From UBA2979 sp963694535 (GTDB lineage Bacteria > Chloroflexota > Dehalococcoidia > UBA2979), in contig CAVODE010000001.1 in NCBI GenBank assembly GCA_963694535.1, positions 1-64,000 of the forward strand: a stretch of 64,000 nt of DNA, given 5' to 3'. The notes under the pieces are model-generated. The model made no database searches. It was not told the DNA's origin and saw only the letters and a list, made by a program, of their open reading frames with translations. This document shows positions 9,403 to 18,607 of this stretch, in pieces; the stretch's first letter is position 1, and each line of letters opens with the position of its first letter. Made by a program: the position numbers and the translations under genes.

Positions 9403-9927
9403 ATGAATGAGGTGGATATTCTTCGGAGCGGTTTGAAAAGTATGCATGAAATGCTTGACCAGGCTGTTACAGAAATGACTGCGGATCAATGGAATTATTG
9501 GCCGACAGAAGGTGGTGTAAGTGCCTTTTTCTCTCTCTGGCATTATGTACGCACAGAGGATAATATTGTGCAATTTGTAATACAAGGAAAGAGTACCTCA
9601 TGGCTTGACGGTGGTTTTGACACTGAATTTGATTTACATAGAACGGCCCAGGGTACTGGAATGACACCTGAACAGGCTATGGCGGTTCAAATGGTGGATA
9701 CCTCTAGATGGCTCGACTACCAGACAGAAGTATGGGCCGCAACGGATACATATCTTCAGGGCATTAATGTCGCGGATCTTCATTCAACGGAAGTAACTAT
9801 AAAACCGGTTCCTCCTATGTCACTCTGGCAGGGATTGTTTGGAATGTGCTTAACTCATGGGTACAGGCATGTCGGAGAGATTGAGCATGCTCGCGGTTTA
9901 GTAGGTCTAGGTGGCTTGTCTATATAG
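9403..9927 (+). CDS. DinB-like four-helix-bundle protein
   Basis: 174 residues. The pattern (long N-terminal helix LKSMHEMLDQAVTEMT, an FFSLWHYVRTEDN helix with histidine, then LTHGYRHVGEIEHARGL near the C-terminus) matches the DinB/YfiT metal-binding superfamily, with His near 47 and HGYRHVGE as likely ligands. These proteins are often thiol-dependent S-transferases; the actual function here is not known. The ATG at 9403 was chosen over an upstream in-frame ATG at 9352 because GGAGGTG lies 5-11 bp in front of it and the extra 17 residues are unlike the family. Confidence 0.75.
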   Translation: MNEVDILRSGLKSMHEMLDQAVTEMTADQWNYWPTEGGVSAFFSLWHYVRTEDNIVQFVIQGKSTSWLDGGFDTEFDLHRTAQGTGMTPEQAMAVQMVDTSRWLDYQTEVWAATDTYLQGINVADLHSTEVTIKPVPPMSLWQGLFGMCLTHGYRHVGEIEHARGLVGLGGLSI

Positions 9928-9965
9928 CTTATTTAAAAAAAACATTAATCGAGTACACTAGGGCC

Positions 9966-10001
9966 GACCTTGAAGGTCACGTGAAGGCAAAAACTCTTCA
10001 C
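9966..10001 (+). promoter_or_regulatory. Cluster of palindromes in the CoA-transferase leader
   Basis: Three nested or adjacent inverted repeats precede the CoA-transferase: GACCTTGAAGGTC (9966-9978), TCACGTGA (9977-9984) and a perfect hairpin GTGAAG / CTTCAC with a nine-base loop (9981-10001). The Shine-Dalgarno AGGAGG follows at 10006-10011. The density of symmetry suggests an operator or leader hairpin; no factor can be named. Confidence 0.4.
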
Positions 10002-10015
10002 TTACAGGAGGAATA

Positions 10016-11257
10016 ATGGGTGCACTTGAATCGATGCGAGTTTTGGATATGACCCAATATGAGGCGGGTACATCTTGTACTCAGGCTTTAGGCTTTATGG
10101 GTGCAACTGTTACGAAAATTGAGCGACCTGGCACAGGTGACCCTGGTCGAGGAGTTGCGCGGGGTACTGATAATGCGCCCTACTTTCTTAACTGGAATTC
10201 TAATAAACGCAGTATTGCCCTAGATTTGCAGAAACCTGAAGGTCGTGATTTATTTTTACAAATGGTTTCTCATTACGATGTTTTTGTTGAGAATTATGGT
10301 CCTGGGGTGATAGAAAAGCTTGATATCGGCTACGACGTAATGAAGAAAATCAACCCTGGCATCATATATGCACGGCTCAAGGGGTTTGGATTATCTGGCC
10401 CATATTCAGACTACAAATCGTACGACATGATTGCTCAAGCTGCAGGCGGAGCTTTTTCAGTTACGGGAAACGCGGATGGGCCTCCAATGAGACCAGGATA
10501 CTGTGTAGGGGATAGTGGTACTGGAATGCAGCTTGCTTTTGCAATTACGGCTGCATTTGTTCACAGGCAAAAGACTGGCGAAGGTCAGGAGATTGAAATT
10601 TCCATGCAGGAAGCGCTGACGTATTACATGCGAACACCTATTGCGAACGGATCGAACTGGGGCCAGTCAGTCTCTCCTAGGAATGGCAATCGTGCAGTAG
10701 TGCCAACGGATCTTTTCCCATGTAAGCCTTTTGGGCCAAATGATTGGGTCTATGTCATGGCCCAAACTTCAAGAATGTGGGACACATTTTGTGCAGTTTT
10801 GGAACGAACAGACTTTTTAACCGACGACCGTTGGAATGATGTGGAAAGTAGACGACAGAACGGAGATTCCTTGTACGAGGAGATCTGTAAATGGACGCGT
10901 GAGCGAACCAAGCATGAAGTGATGGCTGAATTAGGAGCAGCGGGTGTTCCGTGTTCGGCAGTTATGGATACGGTTGATTTGTTTAATGATCCTCACCTGA
11001 AGTCACGTGATTTTATAAAGACAGTATCTCATCCTACAGAGGGAGATTTAAAATTACTTGGCTTTGCACCAATCATGTCAGAGCATGAAGTAGATTACAG
11101 ACCAGCGCCTCTTTTAGGAGAGCATACGAAGGAAATATTGAATGAAGATCTAGATCTGGGGTCTGAGGCTGTGGAACAATTAATTGCCGAAGGCGTGGTA
11201 GATCAATCACCTGTCGATCAAACTGGAATCGCCAAAGGTAGTGCTCCAAGATCCTAG
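10016..11257 (+). CDS. CaiB/BaiF (class III) CoA-transferase
   Basis: Transfers CoA between carboxylic acids through a covalent aspartyl intermediate; 413 residues, normal length. Recognised from the N-terminal MRVLDMTQYEAGTSCTQ / ATVTKIERPGTGD start, the KRSIALDLQKPEGRDLF segment, the YGPGVIEKLDIGYD loop and the catalytic Asp166 in CVGDSGTG. Substrate acid unknown. A perfect AGGAGG lies 4 bp before the ATG, so it is probably well translated. It ends 1 bp before the convergent amidohydrolase stop. A second family member is at 61344-62582. Confidence 0.9.
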   Translation: MGALESMRVLDMTQYEAGTSCTQALGFMGATVTKIERPGTGDPGRGVARGTDNAPYFLNWNSNKRSIALDLQKPEGRDLFLQMVSHYDVFVENYGPGVIEKLDIGYDVMKKINPGIIYARLKGFGLSGPYSDYKSYDMIAQAAGGAFSVTGNADGPPMRPGYCVGDSGTGMQLAFAITAAFVHRQKTGEGQEIEISMQEALTYYMRTPIANGSNWGQSVSPRNGNRAVVPTDLFPCKPFGPNDWVYVMAQTSRMWDTFCAVLERTDFLTDDRWNDVESRRQNGDSLYEEICKWTRERTKHEVMAELGAAGVPCSAVMDTVDLFNDPHLKSRDFIKTVSHPTEGDLKLLGFAPIMSEHEVDYRPAPLLGEHTKEILNEDLDLGSEAVEQLIAEGVVDQSPVDQTGIAKGSAPRS

Positions 11258-11258
11258 A

Positions 11259-12386
11259 TCAGATATCTAATTTATCTGGGTTGATATTGTAAAGGTTTTT
11301 GACATTTTCCCAAACCATCTGGTTTTTGTCTTGCTCCGATACACCCGTCATGATTCGATCAAGAACTTCCATGGAATTTGGCCATATGGAATCATGGTGT
11401 GGGTAATCATTTCCCCACAACAAGTTTTCTGGACCTAGATAGTCGAAGGTGCGAAGACCGATATCATCGTCTTCAAAGGTAATCATAAAATTTCTCTTGA
11501 AATATTCACTTGGTAGTAAGGAGAGATCTGGCGATGCTGCCGTTCTTGACCTGTAGAATGCGTGGTCCCAGCGCTGTAGGGTGTGCGCTAACCATCCGGT
11601 TTCCCATTCAGCCACTACAAACTTCAGTTTTGGATGTCTTTCAACAACTCCAGACGTAACGATGTTGCTAATAGAATTCCATATAGCTGCATGTGAAAGT
11701 GTATAGGCAACAATAGGGTCCCAGTGCTGCGGTAAGCCCATGGGCCAATCAGATCCACTGAATATATGCATAGTTAGTGGTAGACCAGCCTCTTCAGCGG
11801 CAGCCCAAAAGGGCTCATAATATGGATCGCTATATGGTCGCTCGAGTGGTGCCGTGCATGGTATCGCTACCCCTTTCACTCCTAGTTTTGTAACGCGCTC
11901 TAGTTCAGCGATTGCGAGGTCGACATCGCGAAGTGGAACACAGCCTACTCCGATTAATCGATCTGGGTTAGGGCTGCAGTAGTTAACGATCCAGTCGTTA
12001 TAGTTTTGGAAGACCGCATTTGTGACTTCAGTATCTTCGACAGAGTAGGTAAGCAGATTAATGCTGGGATACATAACCTCACCTACTACACCGTCGATAG
12101 CTTGCTCTTCAAGTCTTGCGATCGGATCTCGAACTCCGGGATTCATGCCATCCCAACCAAGCTTGATACGCTCGTGTGTCTCTGGATCATCTAGACTATG
12201 TCCTGCAATTCCCCATCGCCCGACTGGAACTAGGCGGTCGAGTGCAGGCCAAGCTATCCACACGCCCTCTCTATCTTTCCATCCGTTAACAGGTCGAGGA
12301 GCTCGGTCACCAAATCGCTCAATCAGCCCATTAAATACCTCGGGCGGTTCAACTACATGCGAGTCACACGAATAATATATTGCCAT
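11259..12386 (-). CDS. Amidohydrolase family 2 (ACMSD-like) metal-dependent hydrolase or decarboxylase
   Basis: TIM-barrel protein of the amidohydrolase_2 / ACMSD group, 375 residues. Metal ligands visible: D8-x-H10 (CDSHVVEP), H207 in PLTMHIFSGSDW, a later histidine in the TSGVVERHPKLKFVVAE helix, and the aspartate of WGNDYPHHDS. Members hydrolyse or decarboxylate cyclic or aromatic acids; substrate not deducible. No signal peptide. It sits between a CoA-transferase and a HAD dehalogenase, consistent with a catabolic neighbourhood. Start ATG at 12386; the family motif follows after seven residues, so the start is secure. Confidence 0.85.
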   Translation of the reverse strand: MAIYYSCDSHVVEPPEVFNGLIERFGDRAPRPVNGWKDREGVWIAWPALDRLVPVGRWGIAGHSLDDPETHERIKLGWDGMNPGVRDPIARLEEQAIDGVVGEVMYPSINLLTYSVEDTEVTNAVFQNYNDWIVNYCSPNPDRLIGVGCVPLRDVDLAIAELERVTKLGVKGVAIPCTAPLERPYSDPYYEPFWAAAEEAGLPLTMHIFSGSDWPMGLPQHWDPIVAYTLSHAAIWNSISNIVTSGVVERHPKLKFVVAEWETGWLAHTLQRWDHAFYRSRTAASPDLSLLPSEYFKRNFMITFEDDDIGLRTFDYLGPENLLWGNDYPHHDSIWPNSMEVLDRIMTGVSEQDKNQMVWENVKNLYNINPDKLDI

Positions 12387-12452
12387 AAGAAACCTTCTTG
12401 AGTAATCACCTTGCTTTTCACGAGTAGTGTATTAGGTGATGTCAAGTATTTT

Positions 12453-13199
12453 TTATTTGGTCGACTTTGTGGCTGCAAGGAGTTCAGCTAGATGGCTGAA
12501 GTCCTTGGCAATAAAATCAAACGGCAGATCTGCTTTGAGATCTTTTTTATTGTCAGCCCCGTACTCATTGGGTCGGAATACGTAAGCAGTACCGAATCCA
12601 ACAGCTTGTGCTGCTAGTAAATCTGATTCGTGAGCTGCCACGAGCATCACTTCATCAGCGTCGAGTCCCAGCAGTTTGGCTGCGTTTTGGTAGCATTCAG
12701 GATTTGGTTTGAAAGTCCCGGTAATTTCAGCCGACAAGATTACATCCCATCGTAAATTCGAGTATTTAGCCATATTTGTAAGTAGGGACATATTGCCATT
12801 CGAAAGCGTACTCACGATGAAATTACTTCGTAAGTTTTCTAATCCTATGACTGAATCTGGCCATGGCTGGAGTCGATGCCACACTGTATTGAGGTGTTCA
12901 ACCACATCAATATTTTTTTTAGTATTGAATCCGATTTCTTCGAGTAATAGATTTAGCATTCGAAGGTGAAGAGCATCGGCTGTTTGAAAAGGGAGTGAAC
13001 CTTCTTGTACGAGCCTCATACCTCCCATATACCCTTCAGTGCGCCATCGGTCAGCGAATTTAGGCCAATCAGCATTTATAGCCTGCTCCGAACCAAATAA
13101 CTGAAGCTCGCTAATAACTGTAGTTCGCCAGTCAACAACTGTTCCAAAGACATCAAAGCACAGGGCTTTTATTTGACCTAATTTACCAATCTCACTCAT
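12453..13199 (-). CDS. HAD-superfamily haloacid dehalogenase type II-like hydrolase
   Basis: 248 residues. The nucleophile Asp is in LCFDVFGTVVDWR (D16), the phosphate/halide-binding Ser/Asn loop is STLSNGN, the lysine is in TGTFKPNPECY, and the C-terminal acidic motif is VAAHESDLLAAQAVGFGTAYV. That layout (FDVFGTxxDW, SNGN, KPxPxxY, H-xxD) is the (S)-2-haloacid dehalogenase type II pattern. Dehalogenation is likely but a general phosphatase is possible. It is read in the same direction as the amidohydrolase (66 bp gap), so the two may be co-transcribed. Confidence 0.8.
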   Translation of the reverse strand: MSEIGKLGQIKALCFDVFGTVVDWRTTVISELQLFGSEQAINADWPKFADRWRTEGYMGGMRLVQEGSLPFQTADALHLRMLNLLLEEIGFNTKKNIDVVEHLNTVWHRLQPWPDSVIGLENLRSNFIVSTLSNGNMSLLTNMAKYSNLRWDVILSAEITGTFKPNPECYQNAAKLLGLDADEVMLVAAHESDLLAAQAVGFGTAYVFRPNEYGADNKKDLKADLPFDFIAKDFSHLAELLAATKSTK

Positions 13200-13237
13200 A
13201 ATCCACTCTTTTCAACGATTACTTAATTTTAAAGTCA

Positions 13238-13699
13238 TTAGATGCGGCGCTCACGTCGCCCTACATAGTCTATTTGATCTTTTCGGTTTACTAGATTTGA
13301 CATGATTAAGTGAATTAAGGCGATGATGAAAGCAGCACATATAGCGGTCCAAAAGCCGTTAACTTGAAAACTTAATCCAAGCGAGGCGGATAGTTTGGAA
13401 GTGAGAAGTAGCATCGTGGCATCGATGATAATAATCGTGAATCCCAGTGTAATGAGAATAAGACAGGCCGAGAATGCGATGAAAAGTGGCCTAATTAATA
13501 GGTACGTTAAGGCTAGTATTGCTGACCCAGCAAATAATGATCCGATGCCATCTATTTCGACATTAGCTAACAGAATATCAGACACCCACAGCCCAACCAA
13601 TAGTGAGCAAAATCTCTTTACAAGGCTTTGACCACTGTGTTGGTTGTTGGCGCTGTTCCCAAGCCTAAAAACACGAAATTGTCTGCTTTGTGGGCTCAT
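13238..13699 (-). CDS. Phage-holin-family / YvlD-like small membrane protein
   Basis: 153 residues with four hydrophobic segments (about 33-55, 57-78, 80-105, 118-140). Features LTYLLIRPLFIAFSACLILITLG and the final FWTAICAAFIIALIHLIMS are like the COG1950 (YvlD, DUF360) membrane family, often labelled phage holin family. No lytic role is implied and there are no phage genes around. Positively charged N- and C-termini. Lies 38 bp upstream of the HAD gene on the same strand. Confidence 0.65.
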   Translation of the reverse strand: MSPQSRQFRVFRLGNSANNQHSGQSLVKRFCSLLVGLWVSDILLANVEIDGIGSLFAGSAILALTYLLIRPLFIAFSACLILITLGFTIIIIDATMLLLTSKLSASLGLSFQVNGFWTAICAAFIIALIHLIMSNLVNRKDQIDYVGRRERRI

Positions 13700-13740
13700 G
13701 GGCTAGTGACTTAAGGTGGTTAGCCTCACTAACTTATTGA

Positions 13741-14538
13741 CTAAATTCCAGTCCAATTTGGAGTTCGCTTTTCACTGAAAGCAATTGGCCCTTCCTTCTG
13801 GTCTGGCGAGGTATTGTGTCGATTAAGCCAGTAGAAGGATCGACTCATTGCCGATTCCAACGGTATCTCTAGCCCTTCCATTGATCCCTGCTTTGATCCA
13901 CGAACTGAAAGTGGGGCACACTCTAGAATTTCATTTGCCCAGCGTTCAGCCGCGCCCATTAGGTCATCATGTGGAACTACTTCGTTGACGAATCCATATT
14001 CCTTTGCGGTCTCTGCATCGAGATTTCGTCCGGTAAGTATCATGCCCATTGCTAATTTAAGAGGTATTTGTCTAGGAAGTCTGTGGATTCCACCTGCTCC
14101 AGCATAAAGTCCAACTCGCGGTTCAGGCAGTCCAAACCGAGCTTGGTCAGATGCGATGATTATGTCGGATGCCAGTGCCATTTCGAAGCCGCCGCCCATA
14201 GCCCATCCATTTACAGCCGCAATCACTGGCTTATGCATGTCGAATCGACTTGTTATTCCGCCGAAGCCTCCCCCTCGAGGCACCACACCTGGTTCAAGTC
14301 TACCGGCCCCAGCTGCTTGAGCTTTCAGATCATTGCCCGCAGAAAAAGAACGGGAGCCTGCTCCAGTTAGTATGGCCACCCATAAATTGTCATCCGCCGC
14401 AAAATCATCCCATAACTCGGCTATTTCATGTGATGCTGCAGGATGCAATGCATTCATTACTTCTGGTCGATTAATTGTTATCGTTGCTACGTGACCATTT
14501 TTTTCATACAACGCATAATCTGTCGTCGGTGTTGCCAT
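13741..14538 (-). CDS. Enoyl-CoA hydratase/isomerase (crotonase family)
   Basis: Cytosolic crotonase-fold enzyme acting on acyl-CoA thioesters, 265 residues. The oxyanion-hole loops are RSFSAGNDLKAQA and VNGWAMGGGFEMALASDI. Both catalytic glutamates are present: E119 in GGGFE and E139 in FGLPEPRVG, which favours a real hydratase over a distant hydrolase. The C-terminal trimerisation helix follows. The ATG at 14538 is preferred over an in-frame ATG at 14550 because GGAG lies 6 bp upstream. It is 54 bp downstream of the formate dehydrogenase start-side neighbour on the same strand but is probably functionally separate. Confidence 0.9.
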   Translation of the reverse strand: MATPTTDYALYEKNGHVATITINRPEVMNALHPAASHEIAELWDDFAADDNLWVAILTGAGSRSFSAGNDLKAQAAGAGRLEPGVVPRGGGFGGITSRFDMHKPVIAAVNGWAMGGGFEMALASDIIIASDQARFGLPEPRVGLYAGAGGIHRLPRQIPLKLAMGMILTGRNLDAETAKEYGFVNEVVPHDDLMGAAERWANEILECAPLSVRGSKQGSMEGLEIPLESAMSRSFYWLNRHNTSPDQKEGPIAFSEKRTPNWTGI

Positions 14539-14592
14539 CTCTTTCTCCATTTCTTTTACCTAGCCACAGCTTAAGGCATGTGGCATTACTGA

Positions 14593-17433
14593 TCAGTTAA
14601 TCTTAGGATCGTTTTTTCGTACCTTTCGAGCACTTCCAGGGGTATCAAGTCTCACAGCACAGGCCTTGTACTCAGGAATGCCACTTGGTAAGTCAAGTGC
14701 GTCATTTGTAAGTATGTTTGCGGCCACTCCTTCAAGTGCAACAAATGGAACGAAGAGGTCTCCGCGTTGCATTTTATCAACAACATGTACACGCGCAATA
14801 ATTTCACCTCGCCTCGAACTAATTTGAATATCCTGACCATCGTGAATATTCATCTCATTGGCGTCTGCAGGGTTTATATCCACCGTGACTACCGGTACTT
14901 TTTTCATGAGGTTGGGCACTTCTCGCGTTATCGCACCGGTGTGCCAATGGTAAAGAGATCTTCCAGTAATTAGCGTGAATGGGTATCGCCGGCTTGGTAG
15001 TTCAGCTGCCGAGGCAGTTTGAACTACGGGCATGAACAATCCACGTCCTCGCGGGAAATCTTCATCGAATAGTATTTTCGTTCCAGGATGGTTATCGTCT
15101 GGGCAAGGCCATTGAATACCTCCTTCTTTATTTAATCTCGAGTGTGAAAGTCCAGAAATTATAGGTGTGAGGCTTGCCATCTCATCAAATATTTCCGAAG
15201 AATCAGAATAAGTAAATTGATGCACAGGTCTTTCAAGCCGTTCCAAAACTCGGCGAGCTATGTCCGTGGTTATTTCCCAATCATTTCTTGATTGGCCAAC
15301 ATTTTCCATGAATGGGCGAATTAATTGAACTCTTCGCTCTGAGTTGGTAAAAGTCCCCGTTTTTTCGGCAAATGAGGCAGCTGGCAGTACCACATCGGCG
15401 ATTTGAGCCGTTTCATGCAAAAATAAATCTTGGACCACTAGGAAATCAAGACGATTAAATGCTTCACGTGCGTGTATGAGGTATGGGTCTGAAACGAGAG
15501 GATTTTCTCCCACAATATACATCGTAGTGAGCTCACTGCTCATCATTTTATCGATCATCAACGTTGATTGGAGTCCAGGAGTATGAGGAATTTCTGCCTC
15601 CCAGGCTGTTTCCCATTTGTCGTGTGTTTCCCCACCAACAGGTTCATAGCCGGGGAATATATTTGGCAAGCAGCCAGAATCTGAACAGCCTTGAACATTA
15701 TTTTGTCCTCGAAGCGGTGAGATGCCGTTGCCAGATTTTCCTACTTGACCACTGCTCAACGCAAGATTTATTAGCGAACGGGCGTTGTCAGAGCCATTCG
15801 TATGTTGAGTAACTCCCATTCCCCATATCAAACATGAGCCGCGATCTGTTCCGTTACTGTTCGGTCTTGGCTGTGCGTAGAGGCGAGCCGCTTTGCTAAT
15901 GTCCTCCGCAGGTACACCTGTTATTTTTTCAGATTCAGATAAATCAATTTTATCGACTACTTCTTTCCATTCCTCGAAGCCTTCAGTCCGATTATCGATG
16001 AAGTCTTGATTTTCTAAGCCCTCATCAAGAATAACTTTAGCCATTGCATTGAAAAGAGTTACGTCTGTACCAGGTCGAGGCTGCAAATGGATTTCTGCAA
16101 CATCACATAGATCGATGCGGATGGGATTTACTACTATTAAGCTTGCGTTGTTATTTTCTATATTTCGTCGAATTCGAGATGCAACAACCGGATGATTTCG
16201 TCCGGTATCGCTTCCTACTACTAGTAAAGTACCAGCATTCTCGTAATCTTCATAAGAGTTAGATGTAGCTCCAGATCCTATCTGCTCCATCAAAGCTACT
16301 ACTGAAGGTGCGTGGCACAGACGAGAGCAATGATCGATAGAATTTGTCCCCATAACTGATCGCACGAATTTTTGCATAACATAACCATCTTCGTTGGTAG
16401 CTTTAGCTGAGGCGATACCTCCAAATTTCTGTGTGGGTGATTTTGCATCAACTGAGACCACGCCCGCAAATTTATCCGCCACCAGATTTAGGGCTTCGTC
16501 CCAAGAAGCTGGCTGAAGCTTACCGTTTTTTCTAATCAATGGCTGAGTTAGTCGTTCTTTTGAATTGACGTAGTCCAAACCAAATCGACCCTTTACACAG
16601 GTCATACCGAGTGAAGAATTATTTTCAGGAACTCCATCTACCCACACGATGTTTTCTTTATCTGTGTGCACTCGCAAACCACAACCGACACCACAATAGG
16701 GGCAGGTGGTTTCCGTGACTGTTGTACCCACTGCTGTTTGATATTGTTTCTTTTCATCTGTTGTTTCATCAGTTGAAGTTATTATTGGCAGAGCCATCGT
16801 GACAGCGTTTGCACGTGGCGAATGTTTTGTAGCGGGTAGTAAAGCACCGGTAGGGCATTGCGAAACACATTGTCCACAGGACGTGCAAGTGGAGTCCTCC
16901 CAGTCAGATTCAAATGCTGAGCCAATTACGCCGTTTCGTCCTCGACCATTAATGCCGATCGCTCCGATATGTTGGGTTTTTTGACAGGCATCGATGCATC
17001 TGCCACATAATATGCAATCGGCCATTGTTAGTGAAAAGAACGGATTAGTATCATCCTCTGAGATCCTGGGTAGAGGACTGAACGTGGACTCCGTTAACAG
17101 ATGTGTCCTCGCATGTTGGGCGGCTAAACCTTTCCCTTTGCCATCGGAAGACATTCCAAGTGTTAAGTCTAGAACACCGGTTCGTATTCGCTGCGATTTG
17201 CTGCTGTCAGTCAAAATACTTTGAGAGTCACTAGCAGGGGTGTGGCAGGCTGCAACGAGTCTGGGTGATCCATCTATCTCAATCAAACATGTTCGACACG
17301 CACCGAGGGGTGAACGTGATTCCGGCTTACAAAGATGTGGTAAATCAATATTGGATGTTAGAACGGCATCTAGGATAGTTGCACCATCCGGCACTTCGAC
17401 CGGGTTACCATTAACGTGTAGATTAATTGTCAT
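14593..17433 (-). CDS. fdhA: Formate dehydrogenase alpha subunit, NAD-type, molybdopterin/Fe-S, cysteine at the active site
   Basis: About 946 residues; oxidises formate at a bis-pterin Mo or W centre. Domains in order: 2Fe-2S ferredoxin (C35, C46, C49, C63), His/Cys linker region, two 4Fe-4S clusters (C140/143/146/150 and C183/186/189/193), molybdopterin oxidoreductase with its own 4Fe-4S (C244, C247, C251, C279), and a C-terminal molydopterin-dinucleotide-binding domain (TGRSLYHWHTGAITREVPNL). The metal ligand that is selenocysteine in many homologues is Cys373 in SRLCHAPSV. ATG at 17433 chosen: it begins MTINLHVNG as in relatives; a TTG at 17445 is too close to the GAGGAA. No beta or gamma subunit or fdhD is adjacent, so the electron acceptor is unknown. 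Confidence 0.9.
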   Translation of the reverse strand: MTINLHVNGNPVEVPDGATILDAVLTSNIDLPHLCKPESRSPLGACRTCLIEIDGSPRLVAACHTPASDSQSILTDSSKSQRIRTGVLDLTLGMSSDGKGKGLAAQHARTHLLTESTFSPLPRISEDDTNPFFSLTMADCILCGRCIDACQKTQHIGAIGINGRGRNGVIGSAFESDWEDSTCTSCGQCVSQCPTGALLPATKHSPRANAVTMALPIITSTDETTDEKKQYQTAVGTTVTETTCPYCGVGCGLRVHTDKENIVWVDGVPENNSSLGMTCVKGRFGLDYVNSKERLTQPLIRKNGKLQPASWDEALNLVADKFAGVVSVDAKSPTQKFGGIASAKATNEDGYVMQKFVRSVMGTNSIDHCSRLCHAPSVVALMEQIGSGATSNSYEDYENAGTLLVVGSDTGRNHPVVASRIRRNIENNNASLIVVNPIRIDLCDVAEIHLQPRPGTDVTLFNAMAKVILDEGLENQDFIDNRTEGFEEWKEVVDKIDLSESEKITGVPAEDISKAARLYAQPRPNSNGTDRGSCLIWGMGVTQHTNGSDNARSLINLALSSGQVGKSGNGISPLRGQNNVQGCSDSGCLPNIFPGYEPVGGETHDKWETAWEAEIPHTPGLQSTLMIDKMMSSELTTMYIVGENPLVSDPYLIHAREAFNRLDFLVVQDLFLHETAQIADVVLPAASFAEKTGTFTNSERRVQLIRPFMENVGQSRNDWEITTDIARRVLERLERPVHQFTYSDSSEIFDEMASLTPIISGLSHSRLNKEGGIQWPCPDDNHPGTKILFDEDFPRGRGLFMPVVQTASAAELPSRRYPFTLITGRSLYHWHTGAITREVPNLMKKVPVVTVDINPADANEMNIHDGQDIQISSRRGEIIARVHVVDKMQRGDLFVPFVALEGVAANILTNDALDLPSGIPEYKACAVRLDTPGSARKVRKNDPKIN

Positions 17434-17585
17434 ATGTTTAAACAAGTTCCTCGGTGGTGCAGCCTCTAACTACGTCATTCTTATAACTCTAGCTTAACAA
17501 AATTCAATCAAAACAGAAATGGTGCAGAACTTCTTCACGTTTCCGGTTATATTAGTCTACAAAATATAGAAGAACAGGGGTTTAA

Positions 17586-17930
17586 ATGTCAGTAAAACCA
17601 GAAAAACTAGAAGGCGAACCTTTTTATCGAATTGACGTTGGCGAGGCAAAGCGGATGATTGACGAAGAAGATGTTCAAGTGATCGATGCTCGTGAAATGG
17701 ATGAGCATGCGGATGGACATGTTCCTGGGTCAGTTCGAATTCAGCATATGGCAGTGCTAAGTAATGCCGATAAGCTAGCAGCGGATAAGCCTATTCTTTT
17801 TATTTGCAGAAGTGGCCAACGATCGGCTGTAGCTGCAGAATTTGCTGCATCCCTTGGTTTAGATGATCTTTACAATGTTGAGGGTGGCCATCAGGCGTGG
17901 GCTGAAGCCGGTTATCCGATGGAATCCTAG
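17586..17930 (+). CDS. Rhodanese-like sulfurtransferase domain protein
   Basis: Single-domain rhodanese, 114 residues. Active-site loop is FICRSGQRSA, giving the catalytic cysteine (C78) and the C-R-S-G-x-R loop typical of GlpE/PspE-type enzymes; EGGHQAWAEAGYP is the standard C-terminal motif. A 20-residue N-terminal extension precedes the domain. AGGGG lies 5 bp before the ATG, and TATATT (17548-17553) could be the -10 box. It is divergent from fdhA (about 150 bp apart), a shared control region, and its end overlaps the LON-domain gene by 4 bp in convergent orientation. Confidence 0.85.
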   Translation: MSVKPEKLEGEPFYRIDVGEAKRMIDEEDVQVIDAREMDEHADGHVPGSVRIQHMAVLSNADKLAADKPILFICRSGQRSAVAAEFAASLGLDDLYNVEGGHQAWAEAGYPMES

Positions 17931-18607
17931 TTTCGATTAGCCCCACCAAATCGCGTTGCCTGAAGAAAACTTAGTTGTTTCCTTATTTTTGTCTTCGCTT
18001 TTTGCAAAAGGCTATCTGCTACCGACAATCGTTGTTCTCCATCATATGTAGACAACAAATCCTGTCGGAGGAGATCGGGTGCATAGCCTTCCGTTATTGA
18101 ACCGATCTGATCACAAAACTTATGAATTTGTGGATGGGAGTCTGGTATTGTTCTCCAAGAGCTTGCTAAGGCGTCTCGCATCGCGAGAACCTCTAAATAT
18201 GACTCCCATATCATGTCAAATAGAATATTCTGAGAAGCGGAACCTGAGGCTTCCTTTCCGTGCAGGTCGGTCGGAAGATTAAAGGACACTTTAGCTTCTG
18301 GATAAGGATAATGAGTAACCGTTGTGTCTATTTGGAATCGCTTGTCACCGTACCCAGTGAGCAAGATTCGATCGTTGCTGGTAGGAACGATCTCTCGGAT
18401 CTTTACGGTCGTTCCTACGCCATGTGGTATTGCTTCGCCGCCAACTTCTTCTCCAGAGTCAATTAGGACTATTCCGAATTTCTCGTCATTTTCGACACAG
18501 TAGCTGAGCATTTCTTTGTAACGTTCTTCAAATATTTGAAGAACTATTTCTTGTCGAGGGAATAAGACTTTTTTCAGGGGCATTAACGGAATACTTTTAT
18601 CAGACAT
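17927..18607 (-). CDS. LON peptidase N-terminal (substrate-binding) domain protein
   Basis: 226 residues, resembling the stand-alone Lon N-terminal domain (PUA-like fold, COG2802). Motifs: IPLMPLKKVLFPRQEIVLQIFEERYKEML shown by PLKKVLFPRQ and FEERYKEM; the FGIVLI strand; GTTVKIREI; a helical C-terminal half. There is no ATPase or protease domain, so it is not Lon itself; a role in protein quality control is inferred only from the domain and from the adjacent clpC-hspR-dnaJ cluster, 76 bp upstream on the same strand. Confidence 0.8.
   Translation of the reverse strand: MSDKSIPLMPLKKVLFPRQEIVLQIFEERYKEMLSYCVENDEKFGIVLIDSGEEVGGEAIPHGVGTTVKIREIVPTSNDRILLTGYGDKRFQIDTTVTHYPYPEAKVSFNLPTDLHGKEASGSASQNILFDMIWESYLEVLAMRDALASSWRTIPDSHPQIHKFCDQIGSITEGYAPDLLRQDLLSTYDGEQRLSVADSLLQKAKTKIRKQLSFLQATRFGGANRN

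Noticed and set aside
12061..12375. Long plus-strand frame opposite the amidohydrolase
   Set aside because: It is a shadow of the minus-strand gene, whose metal motifs and length are clear; no ribosome-binding site or family match. Many similar antisense frames were dismissed on the same basis.
13238..13699. Prophage remnant suggested by the holin-like gene
   Set aside because: COG1950-type membrane proteins are common in chromosomes; no integrase, capsid, lysis or att site is nearby.
16300..16340. Selenocysteine in formate dehydrogenase
   Set aside because: The active-site codon encodes Cys (SRLCHAPSV); the frame has no internal TGA.
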